A stretch of DNA of 64,000 bases from Phocaeicola oris (lineage in GTDB: Bacteria; Bacteroidota; Bacteroidia; Bacteroidales; Bacteroidaceae). Shown piece after piece: positions 1 through 8,106 of the stretch. The stretch lies in the NCBI RefSeq assembly GCF_021295095.1, contig NZ_JAJLQX010000002.1:124001-188000 (forward strand). Reading direction: 5' to 3'. Below the pieces are notes generated by a model. That model was not told the origin of the DNA, made no database searches, and saw nothing but the letters and a program-made list of their open reading frames with translations. The translations under genes and the position numbers were made by a program. Numbering within the stretch: the stretch's first letter is position 1; the number at the start of each line of letters is the position of its first letter.

Positions 1-382
1 TTTTGAAAAGAATTGCATATATTAAGGATTTTTGCGAAATTCGCATATAAGTTGTGCATACGGATTATTGAACTTAGTGTGTTGGTTATTACTAAGTTAC
101 AAAACATCTTTTATATGCAACTTTTCTTGCATATTAATTTATCCTTTAATTTAATTCCGCCAACGAGTTATATATAATAAATAATACAGCAAATATAGTG
201 AAAATACTAAGGAAATACATTTTTTTTGAAAAAAACTTGTTTTTCTTGTTTTAAACAATATAAATTTATATATTTGTGACAGAATATCTTATTCAGATAG
301 TTAAAGGAACAATAAGGCTTTAATCGGTCTTAGATGCTAAGATAATAATGCTAAAAATAATAAAAACTTAAAATAAGATTCT
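1..382. other. AT-rich intergenic region upstream of the cargo block
   Basis: No convincing gene is seen in this very AT-rich stretch. It contains a small perfect palindrome (GCGAAATTCGC near position 35), several GCATATA/TATATGC words in both orientations between 15 and 135, and a promoter-like element near 246-276 (listed separately). The left end of the mobile element is not recognisable here. Confidence 0.5.
246..276 (+). promoter_or_regulatory. Bacteroidales-type promoter for the cargo block
   Basis: The element TATATTTG at 269-276 matches the Bacteroides -7 consensus TAnnTTTG. A TTGTTTT word at 246-252 lies about 20 bp upstream, the right spacing for the -33 TTTG box. Transcription would start near 283 and leave a leader of about 100 nt before the ATG at 383. 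Confidence 0.55.
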
Positions 383-1272
383 ATGGTACAGATATTTAAA
401 AAGCTGGTGAAATTAGATGCATATAAATATGCCTATATATTTGTTATAGTTATTTTATTTGTAAGTTATTTTTCTGATGCGAAAAGAACTGTTGTATGGA
501 GTACGTCGGATGCATCAATTGGAACCATTAATCAAAATGGGATACTTACCATATCTAAAAATGGTTGTGTATATGTAATTGGTGAAACTAATGGGATGAA
601 GTTTAGCAAATTGGTATATATAGGAGTCCCAACTTATTTGCTTTCTTCCAAACATAAACCAGATGGTTTTGAAATTGAAGCAAAATGCATAGATGAAACC
701 TACAAAGCCAATATTGATAATATAAATGCATCGTTAATATTTAGATGGGGAGTAAAATTTCCAAACAAAGATATACGATGGATTGATACCAATAGCCCAT
801 CAGTATTCATACCTATAGAAGACAAAGATGCTGTTGTATTTCTTAAAATTATAGACAGTAATGGAAAAGAATCTCCACTTCAATCTGTAAAGTGTACAGC
901 GACGGATATTTTTTACGCATCAAATAATAGGCTGTTACTTGACACAGCAAAAAAATATACAAAGAAGATGGGACTACGTATTCATACAAATACGGCAAGA
1001 TATACCTTACTAGAGATATTTCTTTGTCTAAAGAATATGAAGGTGACATCTGGACTTCTACGAAAGCTAAAGTATATAGCCCGTTTAATAGTACCTACAT
1101 AATACCTGTGTCAAGAGGGGAAATGTCCATTAAAGATGTTCTTCCACAAGAAGAATTGGACTATATTGCACACAACATGCAGGTTGATCATACATGCCTT
1201 TATACGATAGCATTGCTAAACCCGGAGGACAAGTTTATACAAATTATTCCTGTAACTATAAAAATAAAATAA
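383..1272 (+). pseudogene. Membrane-anchored Big_2-like protein, split by a -1 frameshift at an A7 tract
   Basis: The first frame (383-1102) begins with a single hydrophobic segment at residues 17-31 (YAYIFVIVILFVSYF), followed by a stretch resembling a bacterial Ig-like Big_2 repeat (VVWSTSDASIGTINQNG, residues 37-53). After residue ~190 it turns into unlikely protein. The -1 frame from the run of seven A at 949-955 continues smoothly (IYKEDGTTYSYKYG, then the frame ending at 1272). I infer one original protein of about 296 residues, now out of frame. The tract reads A AAA AAA in the zero frame, so it is also a perfect -1 slippery heptamer. A missing A in the sequence, a real mutation, phase variation or programmed slippage would all fit. 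Function unknown; the stop lies 1 bp before the next gene, suggesting an operon. Confidence 0.6.
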
Positions 1273-1273
1273 T

Positions 1274-1909
1274 ATGTTCAAGTACATTTTAATTTTCTCT
1301 ACAACATTGCTTATTACGTGTAGCTTGATAGGTTGTTCAAAAGATAAAGATGGAACCATTACTGTGTATGGATATGCTAGCGTTAATGGTGTCGCATATA
1401 AAGATTATGTGTCTATACATGATGCTTTCCACCCTGATCTTCCAATAAAGCCAACATTGTTCAATGGTGATAGATTAGGTGTTTATAACGATAGTATTTT
1501 TATTTTCCAATTTATGTTTAGAAGTATTCAAAGTCAAACACCATTATGGTTGTTTGGAGCTTTTCGTATCCCTCAAGGTGAAGTCTTTCCAAATTTGGAT
1601 AAATCTTACCAATTATCAAAGAATTTAATGTACGATAAAGACAGAACTATCTTTGAAGATTTCTTGAAATATATACCAGTTTCTGAAAACAACAATGATA
1701 GTAGGGGTATCGCTATTATTATAGATTATAATAAGTTGCCATCAGCAACATCTATAGATGGCACTATTATTTTTAAGAAATTTAATAATAGAACTAAAAA
1801 GTTAGACGGTGAGATTTATCTCTATTCCAATGATGAATTCCCTATTTCATATAAGTTAGAGGGACATTTTTCTGATGTTTTATCCTATAACAAAGTACAA
1901 TTACAATGA
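1274..1909 (+). CDS. Putative lipoprotein of unknown function
   Basis: This 211-residue protein has a clear lipoprotein signal: a hydrophobic segment ending in the lipobox LIGC (Cys21) followed by Ser-Lys-Asp, the kind of sequence that sends lipoproteins to the Bacteroidetes outer membrane. The mature part is rich in beta-strand-type sequence (GTITVYGYASVNGVAYKD; DGTIIFKKF) and resembles the many Bacteroides lipoproteins of unknown-function families; I do not assign a family. It starts directly behind the Big_2-like gene and its stop overlaps the ATG at 1906 as ATGA, so the downstream gene was probably translationally coupled to it. Confidence 0.7.
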   Translation: MFKYILIFSTTLLITCSLIGCSKDKDGTITVYGYASVNGVAYKDYVSIHDAFHPDLPIKPTLFNGDRLGVYNDSIFIFQFMFRSIQSQTPLWLFGAFRIPQGEVFPNLDKSYQLSKNLMYDKDRTIFEDFLKYIPVSENNNDSRGIAIIIDYNKLPSATSIDGTIIFKKFNNRTKKLDGEIYLYSNDEFPISYKLEGHFSDVLSYNKVQLQ

Positions 1910-2216
1910 AAAAAGTGTTTTTAGAATTATTCCGTTATTTGCTCTAATGTTTTTCTTTACAGCTTGCCATGACGATATTTACTCAGATATAACTAATGGC
2001 GGGAATGGTGTAGAGCATAATAGACAGCCTTTGGACAGTATGGATTTATACAATATCCAAATAGACAAGAGTACTATCCTGACTAATCTTATCCGCAATA
2101 ATAATGGCAGATATTATCTCGACCTTACAGAACAGGATGCAGAAATTTTAGGTATAAAATCAGAGCTTTACAACAACGCTCTTCGAAATGTTGAGCAAAT
2201 GAATAACAATAAATAA
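1875..2216 (+). CDS. Small putative lipoprotein with a displaced start (poly-A indel)
   Basis: The reading frame encodes a lipoprotein-like N-terminus (IIPLFALMFFFTAC, then HDD) and a soluble tail of about 80 residues. The best start, ATG 1906, overlaps the previous stop as ATGA but is out of frame with the body: from ATG 1906 the six A at 1909-1914 give a 13-residue dead end. One more A would give MKKSVFRIIPLFALMFFFTAC, a textbook signal peptide. In the present sequence the only in-frame starts are ATG 1875, inside the previous gene, or ATG 1947. The gene is therefore either frameshifted or in an off state. The body contains NNNGRYYLDLTEQDAEILGI, which I do not recognise. Confidence 0.5.
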   Translation: MFYPITKYNYNEKSVFRIIPLFALMFFFTACHDDIYSDITNGGNGVEHNRQPLDSMDLYNIQIDKSTILTNLIRNNNGRYYLDLTEQDAEILGIKSELYNNALRNVEQMNNNK

Positions 2217-2255
2217 TTTTTACAAATATTTACAAATCGGTATATTCAAGTTGTC

Positions 2256-3308
2256 ATGAACTCTTTATTGACAACAGTATTAGCTTTATCTGCGGCATCA
2301 TGCTCTAATGATGATGCTATACAAACAGAAACAACTCACAGTGAGAAACATGTTGCGTACGTTGCAACATTGAGTACAGAACAGCAAAAGTTGCTACTAT
2401 CAACAGGAAATCCTTTTGGTAACGCCCAACAAAAGGATGCATGGACAACAACCATTGCATCTACAATTCCAACACGTTGGGGATTGTTTGACGATCCGCG
2501 TATTTCTGTTTCTACAAGAGCAATTGGCATATATGGATTTTATCCTGCACAATATTGGACAATGCTTAGAGTGAAGTTCCTTAAGCTCCCTGGGAAGATA
2601 AAAGATGGGGCTATTCTTGCTATAGCAGAAATGGAAGAACAGACAAATGTACGTTTCTATAACTCTATAGAGGATCCGGAATACTATGAGCCATATCACA
2701 TAAAACTTCCAAACATTGCTGTCAGAATGGATTCTGGTAGAGAAGGAAGCGGTAACTACGGCTTAGTAGGTGGTGAACAATATATAAATGTCCCAACAAC
2801 TCTTGAGAATGCAGACGCAAATGAGATAAAGCGATTCTTCTTGCATGCATTCTGTAATGCTGCAGGAATGTTCAATGAACAACAGCGACCAGATCGTGAT
2901 AATTACGTGAAAATTGATTTTAACAATGTCAAGGACAATTGCAAGTCGGCTTTTGATAAGATAAAGAGCAACTACACTACTATGGGAATGTTTGATATGT
3001 TCTCCATTACCCTTGCATCGTCAAAAGATTTCTCAAAGAATGGATTAAATACTATAACTACAAAAACGGGACTTGGTATTGCTATAAATTATACACTTTC
3101 TACACAGGATAAGGCTTTCCTGAATTCTCATTATCTACCTTACATAGCAAGAAAAGACAACTATGTTGAATTAGATGATGTGTATGATCAATCAGGCAGA
3201 CGCCTAACAGAAGAAGAGCGTTTACAGCTACAGAACCAAATAAATGCCCAAAGAGGACTTTATGGAGTTCCTCCTGCAAATGGTCGTACAGAGTTGGTAG
3301 ACTGGTAA
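2256..3308 (+). CDS. Astacin-like (M12A) lipoprotein with a dead zinc site
   Basis: A 350-residue protein with a short signal and lipobox-like Cys16 (SAASC, then SNDD). Residues ~85-260 follow the astacin fold: RWG near residue 73, a helix MEEQTNVRFY, VGGEQYINVP in place of the VGGGQ strand, then HAFCNAAGMFNE (197-208) followed by RPDRDNYVKI, which is the signature that follows the zinc motif in astacins. The zinc motif HExxHxxGxxHE is altered: His197 and Gly204 remain, but Glu198 is Ala, His201 is Asn and His207 is Asn. The Met-turn SxMHY is SITLA at 250-254, so its Met and Tyr are also lost. By family knowledge it cannot bind zinc or cleave peptides. It may be a binding or decoy protein; this is inference. 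The start is uncertain because the n-region lacks a positive charge. Confidence 0.75.
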   Translation: MNSLLTTVLALSAASCSNDDAIQTETTHSEKHVAYVATLSTEQQKLLLSTGNPFGNAQQKDAWTTTIASTIPTRWGLFDDPRISVSTRAIGIYGFYPAQYWTMLRVKFLKLPGKIKDGAILAIAEMEEQTNVRFYNSIEDPEYYEPYHIKLPNIAVRMDSGREGSGNYGLVGGEQYINVPTTLENADANEIKRFFLHAFCNAAGMFNEQQRPDRDNYVKIDFNNVKDNCKSAFDKIKSNYTTMGMFDMFSITLASSKDFSKNGLNTITTKTGLGIAINYTLSTQDKAFLNSHYLPYIARKDNYVELDDVYDQSGRRLTEEERLQLQNQINAQRGLYGVPPANGRTELVDW

Positions 3309-3759
3309 TTAAAATTTGTCTTTATCTGCAAAACATTTGTTAGTTGTCCTCTATGTGTTACCATATTTGTAAGAGGAAATATGTAGTACACCCCCTAATT
3401 ATGGTCAGTAATTCACATAACGAAATATCAAAATAGTATTTAATATATGTTAGAGGAATTGTCTTTTATTAGATAACATAGCGATGGAGGACAATATTTC
3501 TTTCTGTTTATGACAGAGCAAGAGAGTCTTTCTCTCTTTAGCTCACGATGGTTGGCTTCGATAGTCTCTTTGAGGTTATCGGAGCCGACTTCGTTTTGGA
3601 AAGGCTTGATTTCGGGAATAGATATAGAGACATTTATCTCTGCTGAAGCCTTTTCGAAATCTGCGCCATTCTTATTTGGGCAGATGATAAAACTGTTCTA
3701 CAGCATATGATAGGATAGTAAATGATGGCATATACAAAAATGTTCTGTATTTATCAGAA
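3309..3759. other. Intergenic region containing a gene remnant
   Basis: No intact gene is seen between the cargo block and mobC. The right half (3440-3697) is open on the minus strand and resembles the C-terminal coding part of the adjacent coupling protein (listed separately). The left part (3309-3440) is AT-rich with nothing I can name. Confidence 0.5.
3440..3697 (-). pseudogene. Remnant of a type IV coupling protein C-terminus
   Basis: Read on the minus strand, this stretch is open for 85 codons without a usable start. It encodes SAEINVSISIPEIKPF, then NEVGSDNLKETIEAN. The neighbouring MobC has SAEMKAYQPIPVINIF, then NENSSDNLKEAIEAN near its C-terminus. The nucleotide match is also visible (3550-3585 against 3863-3898). 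After the match the remnant continues with unrelated residues (ERLSCSVINRKKYCPP). I infer a decayed, divergent second copy of the end of a mobC gene, left by recombination between related elements or by a partial duplication. Confidence 0.6.
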
Positions 3760-5766
3760 CTATAATTCTTTTAATAAATATTTTAACCGAGGCTCATTTT
3801 TGATTCGTTCAATCTCAAAATCAACGAGGAAAAGTATATCCTGTTTGATTCTCTTATAATTGGCTTCGATAGCCTCTTTGAGGTTATCGGAGCTATTTTC
3901 GTTTCGGAATATATTGATTACCGGGATGGGCTGGTATGCTTTCATTTCGGCAGAAACTTTGGCACTATCCACAACAATCTCTGCGTGGAAAATCTTCTGC
4001 TCAATTCGCTCATCAAAGTTGTCGGACACAGCTCCTACAAACATACCTTGGGTAAGGTTGCTAATCTTACTGGCAGGAATCAAACTGTCCAACTGCGTAG
4101 ATATGGACGTGGACTTATCGTTGCGGTTGATAGTCATTGATTGACGTTGCTGGAGGACTTTGCCAAAGCGTTCCGAGAGCGTTTTGGCTGTTTCTCCAAC
4201 TACCTGCCCCGAGAACACATTACCAACGGTGTTTTGTATCACCTTGCTTTCTTTGTCTCCATAATCGCGGGTAAGTTGTGAGAAGTCCTGAAAGCCCAAA
4301 CACACCGCCACTTTATTGCTTCGTGCAGTAGCAATAAGGTTGTCAAGCCCACGAAAGTAGATGGTCGGCAACTCGTCGATTATCACAGACGATTTGAGCT
4401 GCTTCTTCTTATTGATGAGCTTCACGATACGGCTATTGTAAAGTCCGAGTGCTGCCGAATAGATATTCTGTCGGTCAGGGTTGTTACCTACAACAAGGAC
4501 TTTCGGCTCATTGGGATTGTTTATGTCAAGTGAAAAATCATCGCCCGTCATCACCCAATAGAGAGCAGGGCTTATCATACGAGACAGTGGTATTTTGGCA
4601 CTGGCTATCTGTCCCTGCAACTGGTCCTGCGCTCCGCCTTCCCAAGCATCCATAAAGGGTGAAAGGTAGTTGGCAAGCTCATCGTAGGAGGTGAGTATCG
4701 GGAATATCTGTGCGTAGGGACGGTTCAGGAACTCAATAGCATGTGGAAACGTGCAATACTTCCCGTCCTCATAGATTTTCAGAAACCAAATGATGGCAGC
4801 CAGCAAGATAATCGGTGACTCTACAAAGAAATCTCCCTGCTTTTGTATCCACGAACGGTTCAAGTTGAGCATGATGGTGTAGGCACTTTCGTAAGCATCC
4901 GATATATCCGTCATAAAGGCAGGATTGATAGGATTGCACCGATGCGATTTCCTCGGATCGTCAAAGTTAATTACATAGAACTGTGGTTTTACCTTGTAGG
5001 CATCTAAATGATGAAGCAGGTGATTGTAAGCTATCTCTGAAAGGTCGGGAAATTTATAGTCGTAGATGTACATGGCAAAGCCTTTCTCTATCTGCTGCTT
5101 GATGTAGTTGTTCACGATAGCGTAGGACTTACCCGAACCCGGTGTTCCAAGTACCATTGAGGCACGAAAGGGGTTGACTACGTTAATCCAACCGTTGTTC
5201 CACTTCTTCTTATAGTAAAAACGTGTAGGCAGATTGACAGAATACTCATTCTCCATCAGTCGGGTTTCCTGCATGAAGCTTTCATTTTCCGTGTTGAACA
5301 CATCGTCCATCAGGTTGTTTTTGAGTAAACGGCTCATCCATACACCTCCCATCAGCAGACAGATATAGCCCACAGAGAGCGTGAAGATATAAAGCGAGGC
5401 TGCACCGACCTTACCGATCGGCAATGCTAAGAGCCACCAGTTGAGGAAGAAAAGCACAAAACCGGAGAAAAGTATTGTCCAAATCTTCGGCCATGTAATT
5501 TTCTCTTCCTTCACGCCTTTTGTCCCCAAACAGGACAGTGCAAGGAATACCACACAAAAGAGTTTCGTCCAAAGTATGGACGAGAACAAGCCCGCCGTGT
5601 GTTGGAAATTCATCAGAATTCTGTTGACGACGCCGAGTGTAAAATGCCACTCCTGAAATGCCTCGTAGCAGAACCAATAGCAGTTGGTAAGTAGGAATAT
5701 CACTGATATGCCCCGCATAAAGTCCATCACCTTACCCAATGCCCTTAAATCATCTTCTTGTGCCAT
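3760..5766 (-). CDS. mobC: MobC, type IV coupling protein (TraG/VirD4 family)
   Basis: This 668-residue inner-membrane ATPase links the relaxosome to the conjugation channel. Four hydrophobic segments occupy roughly residues 15-150 (for example WTILFSGFVLFFLNWWLLAL). Walker A GTPGSGKS sits near residue 207, and Walker B VIIDELP near 460; QDFSQLTRDYGDKE and the following NTVGNVFSG are typical of the family. Its length fits Bacteroides MobC proteins. It is the last gene of the minus-strand run mobA-mobB-mobC, separated from mobB by 83 bp. A remnant of a related gene lies just downstream. Confidence 0.93.
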   Translation of the reverse strand: MAQEDDLRALGKVMDFMRGISVIFLLTNCYWFCYEAFQEWHFTLGVVNRILMNFQHTAGLFSSILWTKLFCVVFLALSCLGTKGVKEEKITWPKIWTILFSGFVLFFLNWWLLALPIGKVGAASLYIFTLSVGYICLLMGGVWMSRLLKNNLMDDVFNTENESFMQETRLMENEYSVNLPTRFYYKKKWNNGWINVVNPFRASMVLGTPGSGKSYAIVNNYIKQQIEKGFAMYIYDYKFPDLSEIAYNHLLHHLDAYKVKPQFYVINFDDPRKSHRCNPINPAFMTDISDAYESAYTIMLNLNRSWIQKQGDFFVESPIILLAAIIWFLKIYEDGKYCTFPHAIEFLNRPYAQIFPILTSYDELANYLSPFMDAWEGGAQDQLQGQIASAKIPLSRMISPALYWVMTGDDFSLDINNPNEPKVLVVGNNPDRQNIYSAALGLYNSRIVKLINKKKQLKSSVIIDELPTIYFRGLDNLIATARSNKVAVCLGFQDFSQLTRDYGDKESKVIQNTVGNVFSGQVVGETAKTLSERFGKVLQQRQSMTINRNDKSTSISTQLDSLIPASKISNLTQGMFVGAVSDNFDERIEQKIFHAEIVVDSAKVSAEMKAYQPIPVINIFRNENSSDNLKEAIEANYKRIKQDILFLVDFEIERIKNEPRLKYLLKEL

Positions 5767-5812
5767 AATCGTATTGCTTTTATATTTGTTGTATTATCGT
5801 TATTTGAATTGC

Positions 5813-5831
5813 GTTTGAATACTGTTCAAAC
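5813..5831. repeat. Inverted repeat between mobB and mobC
   Basis: GTTTGAA (5813-5819) and TTCAAAC (5825-5831) form a perfect 7-bp inverted repeat with a 5-bp loop in the 83-bp gap between mobB and mobC. It could be a weak hairpin or a dyad operator; no function can be assigned. Confidence 0.4.
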
Positions 5832-5849
5832 AAAATTTGAAATACCTAC

Positions 5850-7130
5850 TTATCTTTTCCTCCGTCTGAGATTGACTTTGCTTTGCCTGCGAAGTTTACG
5901 CTGCCAAGCCGCTTCTTTCCAATCATCGTTGTTCGTAGATGTGGATGGGTCGCCCATCATGTCCTCGATTAGTTCATTGACAAGGTTGTCACCTTCCTCA
6001 GCATTGGATTGTAAAGGTTGGCCAGTTGCCGATTGTTCCAAACGAGCAAACGGACTGCCATACAGCGTTTCGTCCAAGAATGAGTTATGAGCAGGATTGG
6101 AAAAATAGCCATTGAATACATTGGCGGCATATCCCTTGCCCAATCTGGAACCATTGAGTGCAACACCCTGCTCGTCATCAATAAAGGTAATGCCGTAAAT
6201 TCTTCCATTATCATTCTTTCGGATTACCACACGCAAGCCTTGTTCCTCCAATCTTTGCCGAAGTTCTTTCTCCGTATTGGGAGAGGTACGCATTGTTTGT
6301 AACACCTTGTTCCTTATGGTTGGTATCAGTGGCTTGATGGTTTGCTTGGACTTTTGCATCCTGTTCTGTACGGCAGTATAGCCCACACCACGACCGATGT
6401 CCGATGCGTTGATGGGTGTACTTATTTTGCCTCCCTTATCATCAGTCGGAACATAGACCAGTCCATCGTATTTCTTTCCCCGAAACTCCGTCTTTACTTC
6501 TTCTACGGCAAGGTTATATTTGCTCAGAATGGCGTTCAGTTCTCCTAATGAACAAAACTTATAATGTTTCAGCACCATGCGGACAACGCTTGCCACCTGC
6601 TCCTTGATATTCCTTTTACCAATATCTACCTTGGGCGTTTCTGCTACTGCCTTCTCAGTAACCTTTGAACTTGGAATGAGACCAAATTTTCTTTCCAAGG
6701 CATCGGTAATTTGCTTGCTCCGCCGTTTCTCAAACTTATCATTAATCTTCTGCCCACGACTGTCCACCCGAAGTGATACGATGTGTATATGCTCACGGGC
6801 GATGTCGCTGTGCTTGAATACGATATAAGGTTGATTGCCGTAGCCGAGTGCCTCCATATACTCCTTGGCAATCTGCGTGAGTGTTTCATCTGAGAGCTTC
6901 TCGTCTGGATGCGGGTTAAGGGAACAATGGAACACCGTCTTCTTCGTTCGGCATTTCTTGGGTATCAATGCCTCCATGTCGGCAAGCACGTCCTCCATCG
7001 TATAACGTCCCTCTCTGTCCTGATACAACTCAGCGGCAAGGAGAATGCTTGCTTCCCCTTTCTCCACCTTTTTGAAGTTATAGCCGAGTGCCCCTCCAAG
7101 GTTTTCCGTGGCAGAAATCTTGGCAATCAT
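5850..7130 (-). CDS. mobB: MobB, relaxase / mobilisation nuclease
   Basis: A 426-residue relaxase that would nick oriT and pilot the single strand into the recipient. The N-terminal ~150 residues carry the relaxase fold: FHCSLNPHPDEKLSD, then the metal-binding motif HSDIAREHIHIVSLRVD around residues 104-120 with the spaced histidines of the family (PF03432 type). The C-terminal half is basic and probably DNA-binding. The GTG/ATG region overlaps mobA by 4 bp, indicating translational coupling. The order mobA-mobB-mobC matches Bacteroides conjugative transposons. Confidence 0.92.
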   Translation of the reverse strand: MIAKISATENLGGALGYNFKKVEKGEASILLAAELYQDREGRYTMEDVLADMEALIPKKCRTKKTVFHCSLNPHPDEKLSDETLTQIAKEYMEALGYGNQPYIVFKHSDIAREHIHIVSLRVDSRGQKINDKFEKRRSKQITDALERKFGLIPSSKVTEKAVAETPKVDIGKRNIKEQVASVVRMVLKHYKFCSLGELNAILSKYNLAVEEVKTEFRGKKYDGLVYVPTDDKGGKISTPINASDIGRGVGYTAVQNRMQKSKQTIKPLIPTIRNKVLQTMRTSPNTEKELRQRLEEQGLRVVIRKNDNGRIYGITFIDDEQGVALNGSRLGKGYAANVFNGYFSNPAHNSFLDETLYGSPFARLEQSATGQPLQSNAEEGDNLVNELIEDMMGDPSTSTNNDDWKEAAWQRKLRRQSKVNLRRRKR

Positions 7131-7540
7131 TTCTTGCGGTAGTCTATGGTCAGACGGATAGCCTGTTCTTGCAAGACAATGATTTGAGCCGACAACTCCT
7201 CCAACTTTTCAAGTAGGATTTGTGCTGTCTTTACGCTATGATAGCTGTTGATGGCACGCACGGTCTGATTATATAGCACGCCAATCTTATGGATTTGTGC
7301 CGTCAATTCTGAGAGCTTCCGGTAATATTCCACTGCGGATTTATCCACCGTAATCACCTTGAAACTCTCTCCAAGAATACGACCACGCACGAAATCTGAC
7401 TTTGTTTCTGCACCCGAACGCTGAAACAAATCGATTGCCCGTTGCTGGTCTTTGGGGTTGGGCAACCGTACATGCCAGTTGTCCCAACGGGGCTTTTCCG
7501 CTTGTTTTCGTTCTGAACCGTGTTCCGTGTCCTTATTCAT
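7127..7540 (-). CDS. mobA: MobA, relaxosome accessory protein
   Basis: A 137-residue small basic protein. It has the ribbon-helix-helix-like N-terminus (VRLPNPKDQQRAIDLFQRSG, then KSDFVRGRIL) and a helical C-terminal half ending in QEQAIRLTIDYRKK, the pattern of MobA/BmgB/MobC-type auxiliary proteins that bind oriT next to the nick and help the relaxase. It is the first gene of the mob operon and lies directly downstream of the palindromic region proposed as oriT. Confidence 0.85.
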   Translation of the reverse strand: MNKDTEHGSERKQAEKPRWDNWHVRLPNPKDQQRAIDLFQRSGAETKSDFVRGRILGESFKVITVDKSAVEYYRKLSELTAQIHKIGVLYNQTVRAINSYHSVKTAQILLEKLEELSAQIIVLQEQAIRLTIDYRKK

Positions 7541-7591
7541 GTCCCTTCTGTTTTTTAATTACGACTTTGGAGTAATTCATCTCCCCTTCGG

Positions 7592-7646
7592 GGCAAGGGT
7601 CTTTGTGGTACAAACGGCGGTTTGTGTTACAAAGACACACCTTGCC
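7592..7646. other. Nested palindrome, candidate oriT / relaxase site
   Basis: Three nested pairs of complementary arms are present: GGCAAGG (7592-7598) with CCTTGCC (7640-7646), GTCTTTGT (7599-7606) with ACAAAGAC (7629-7636), and ACAAAC (7610-7615) with GTTTGT (7620-7625) around the 4-base loop GGCG. Only a 3-nt bulge on each side interrupts the stem. The structure starts 52 bp in front of the mobA start. Such extruded hairpins beside the relaxase gene are typical of oriT sites, but a leader-RNA structure is an alternative. Confidence 0.6.
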
Positions 7647-7959
7647 AATATCAAGAGTTGATACGATTGAAGTATCCACCCTTTCAGGGTGTCCGCTTCG
7701 GGGAGATCACCTCCACATTCTCTATCCGCCTGCAAAGTTACGGCGGATTTCCAAATATCTCATTATCAATGATATTCACTCTTTTTCCTTTCATTTCCCT
7801 GCATTTCCCCAAGGGTTGGAAATAACTAAATTACTGACTTATTTTGCAGTGGATTTAGGTCAAAACATACCAATTTATCAACTCATCTACCGACCGACAA
7901 AACTCAGCTAAAGAGTTCTTCAGGAAGTTGGACAGACGGTAATAAAGTCTATAGATCAG

Positions 7960-7994
7960 TCAGTCAAAAAGTAATTATGACACTCAGTCAAAAA
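7960..7994. repeat. Direct repeats TCAGTCAAAAA upstream of traA
   Basis: Two identical 11-bp copies lie at 7960-7970 and 7984-7994, start-to-start 24 bp. Related words (CAGTTC, GACTGACTGAA near 8045) follow. They may bind a relaxosome or regulatory protein that controls the tra promoter. No standard TAnnTTTG box is visible directly before traA. Confidence 0.45.
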
Positions 7995-8106
7995 TTCTGT
8001 CAGTTCAAGGCTCGATACCTATCTACCAACTCACTGTCTATCCGACTGACTGAACTCGGTCTGTAAGAAAGTAACAATAGAGTTAATCATACAATATTCA
8101 ACAACG

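Larger units (their letters stand above)
7541..8106. other. Divergent intergenic region between mob and tra operons, likely oriT
   Basis: This 566-bp gene-free region separates the leftward mob operon from the rightward tra operon. It holds a nested palindrome (7592-7646), a small hairpin CACCC-tttca-GGGTG (7677-7691), a TAACTTTG element facing mobA (7732-7739 on the minus strand), and two copies of TCAGTCAAAAA (7960-7970 and 7984-7994) among several CAGTCAG/CTGACTG words up to about 8060. In related elements oriT lies upstream of mobA, so this is the natural place for it. The short open frames here look like non-coding. Confidence 0.7.

Noticed and set aside
3510-3710. Plus-strand frame with a Ser/Phe-rich sequence as a gene
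   Set aside because: It is the reverse complement of the mobC-like remnant and has the composition of a shadow frame.
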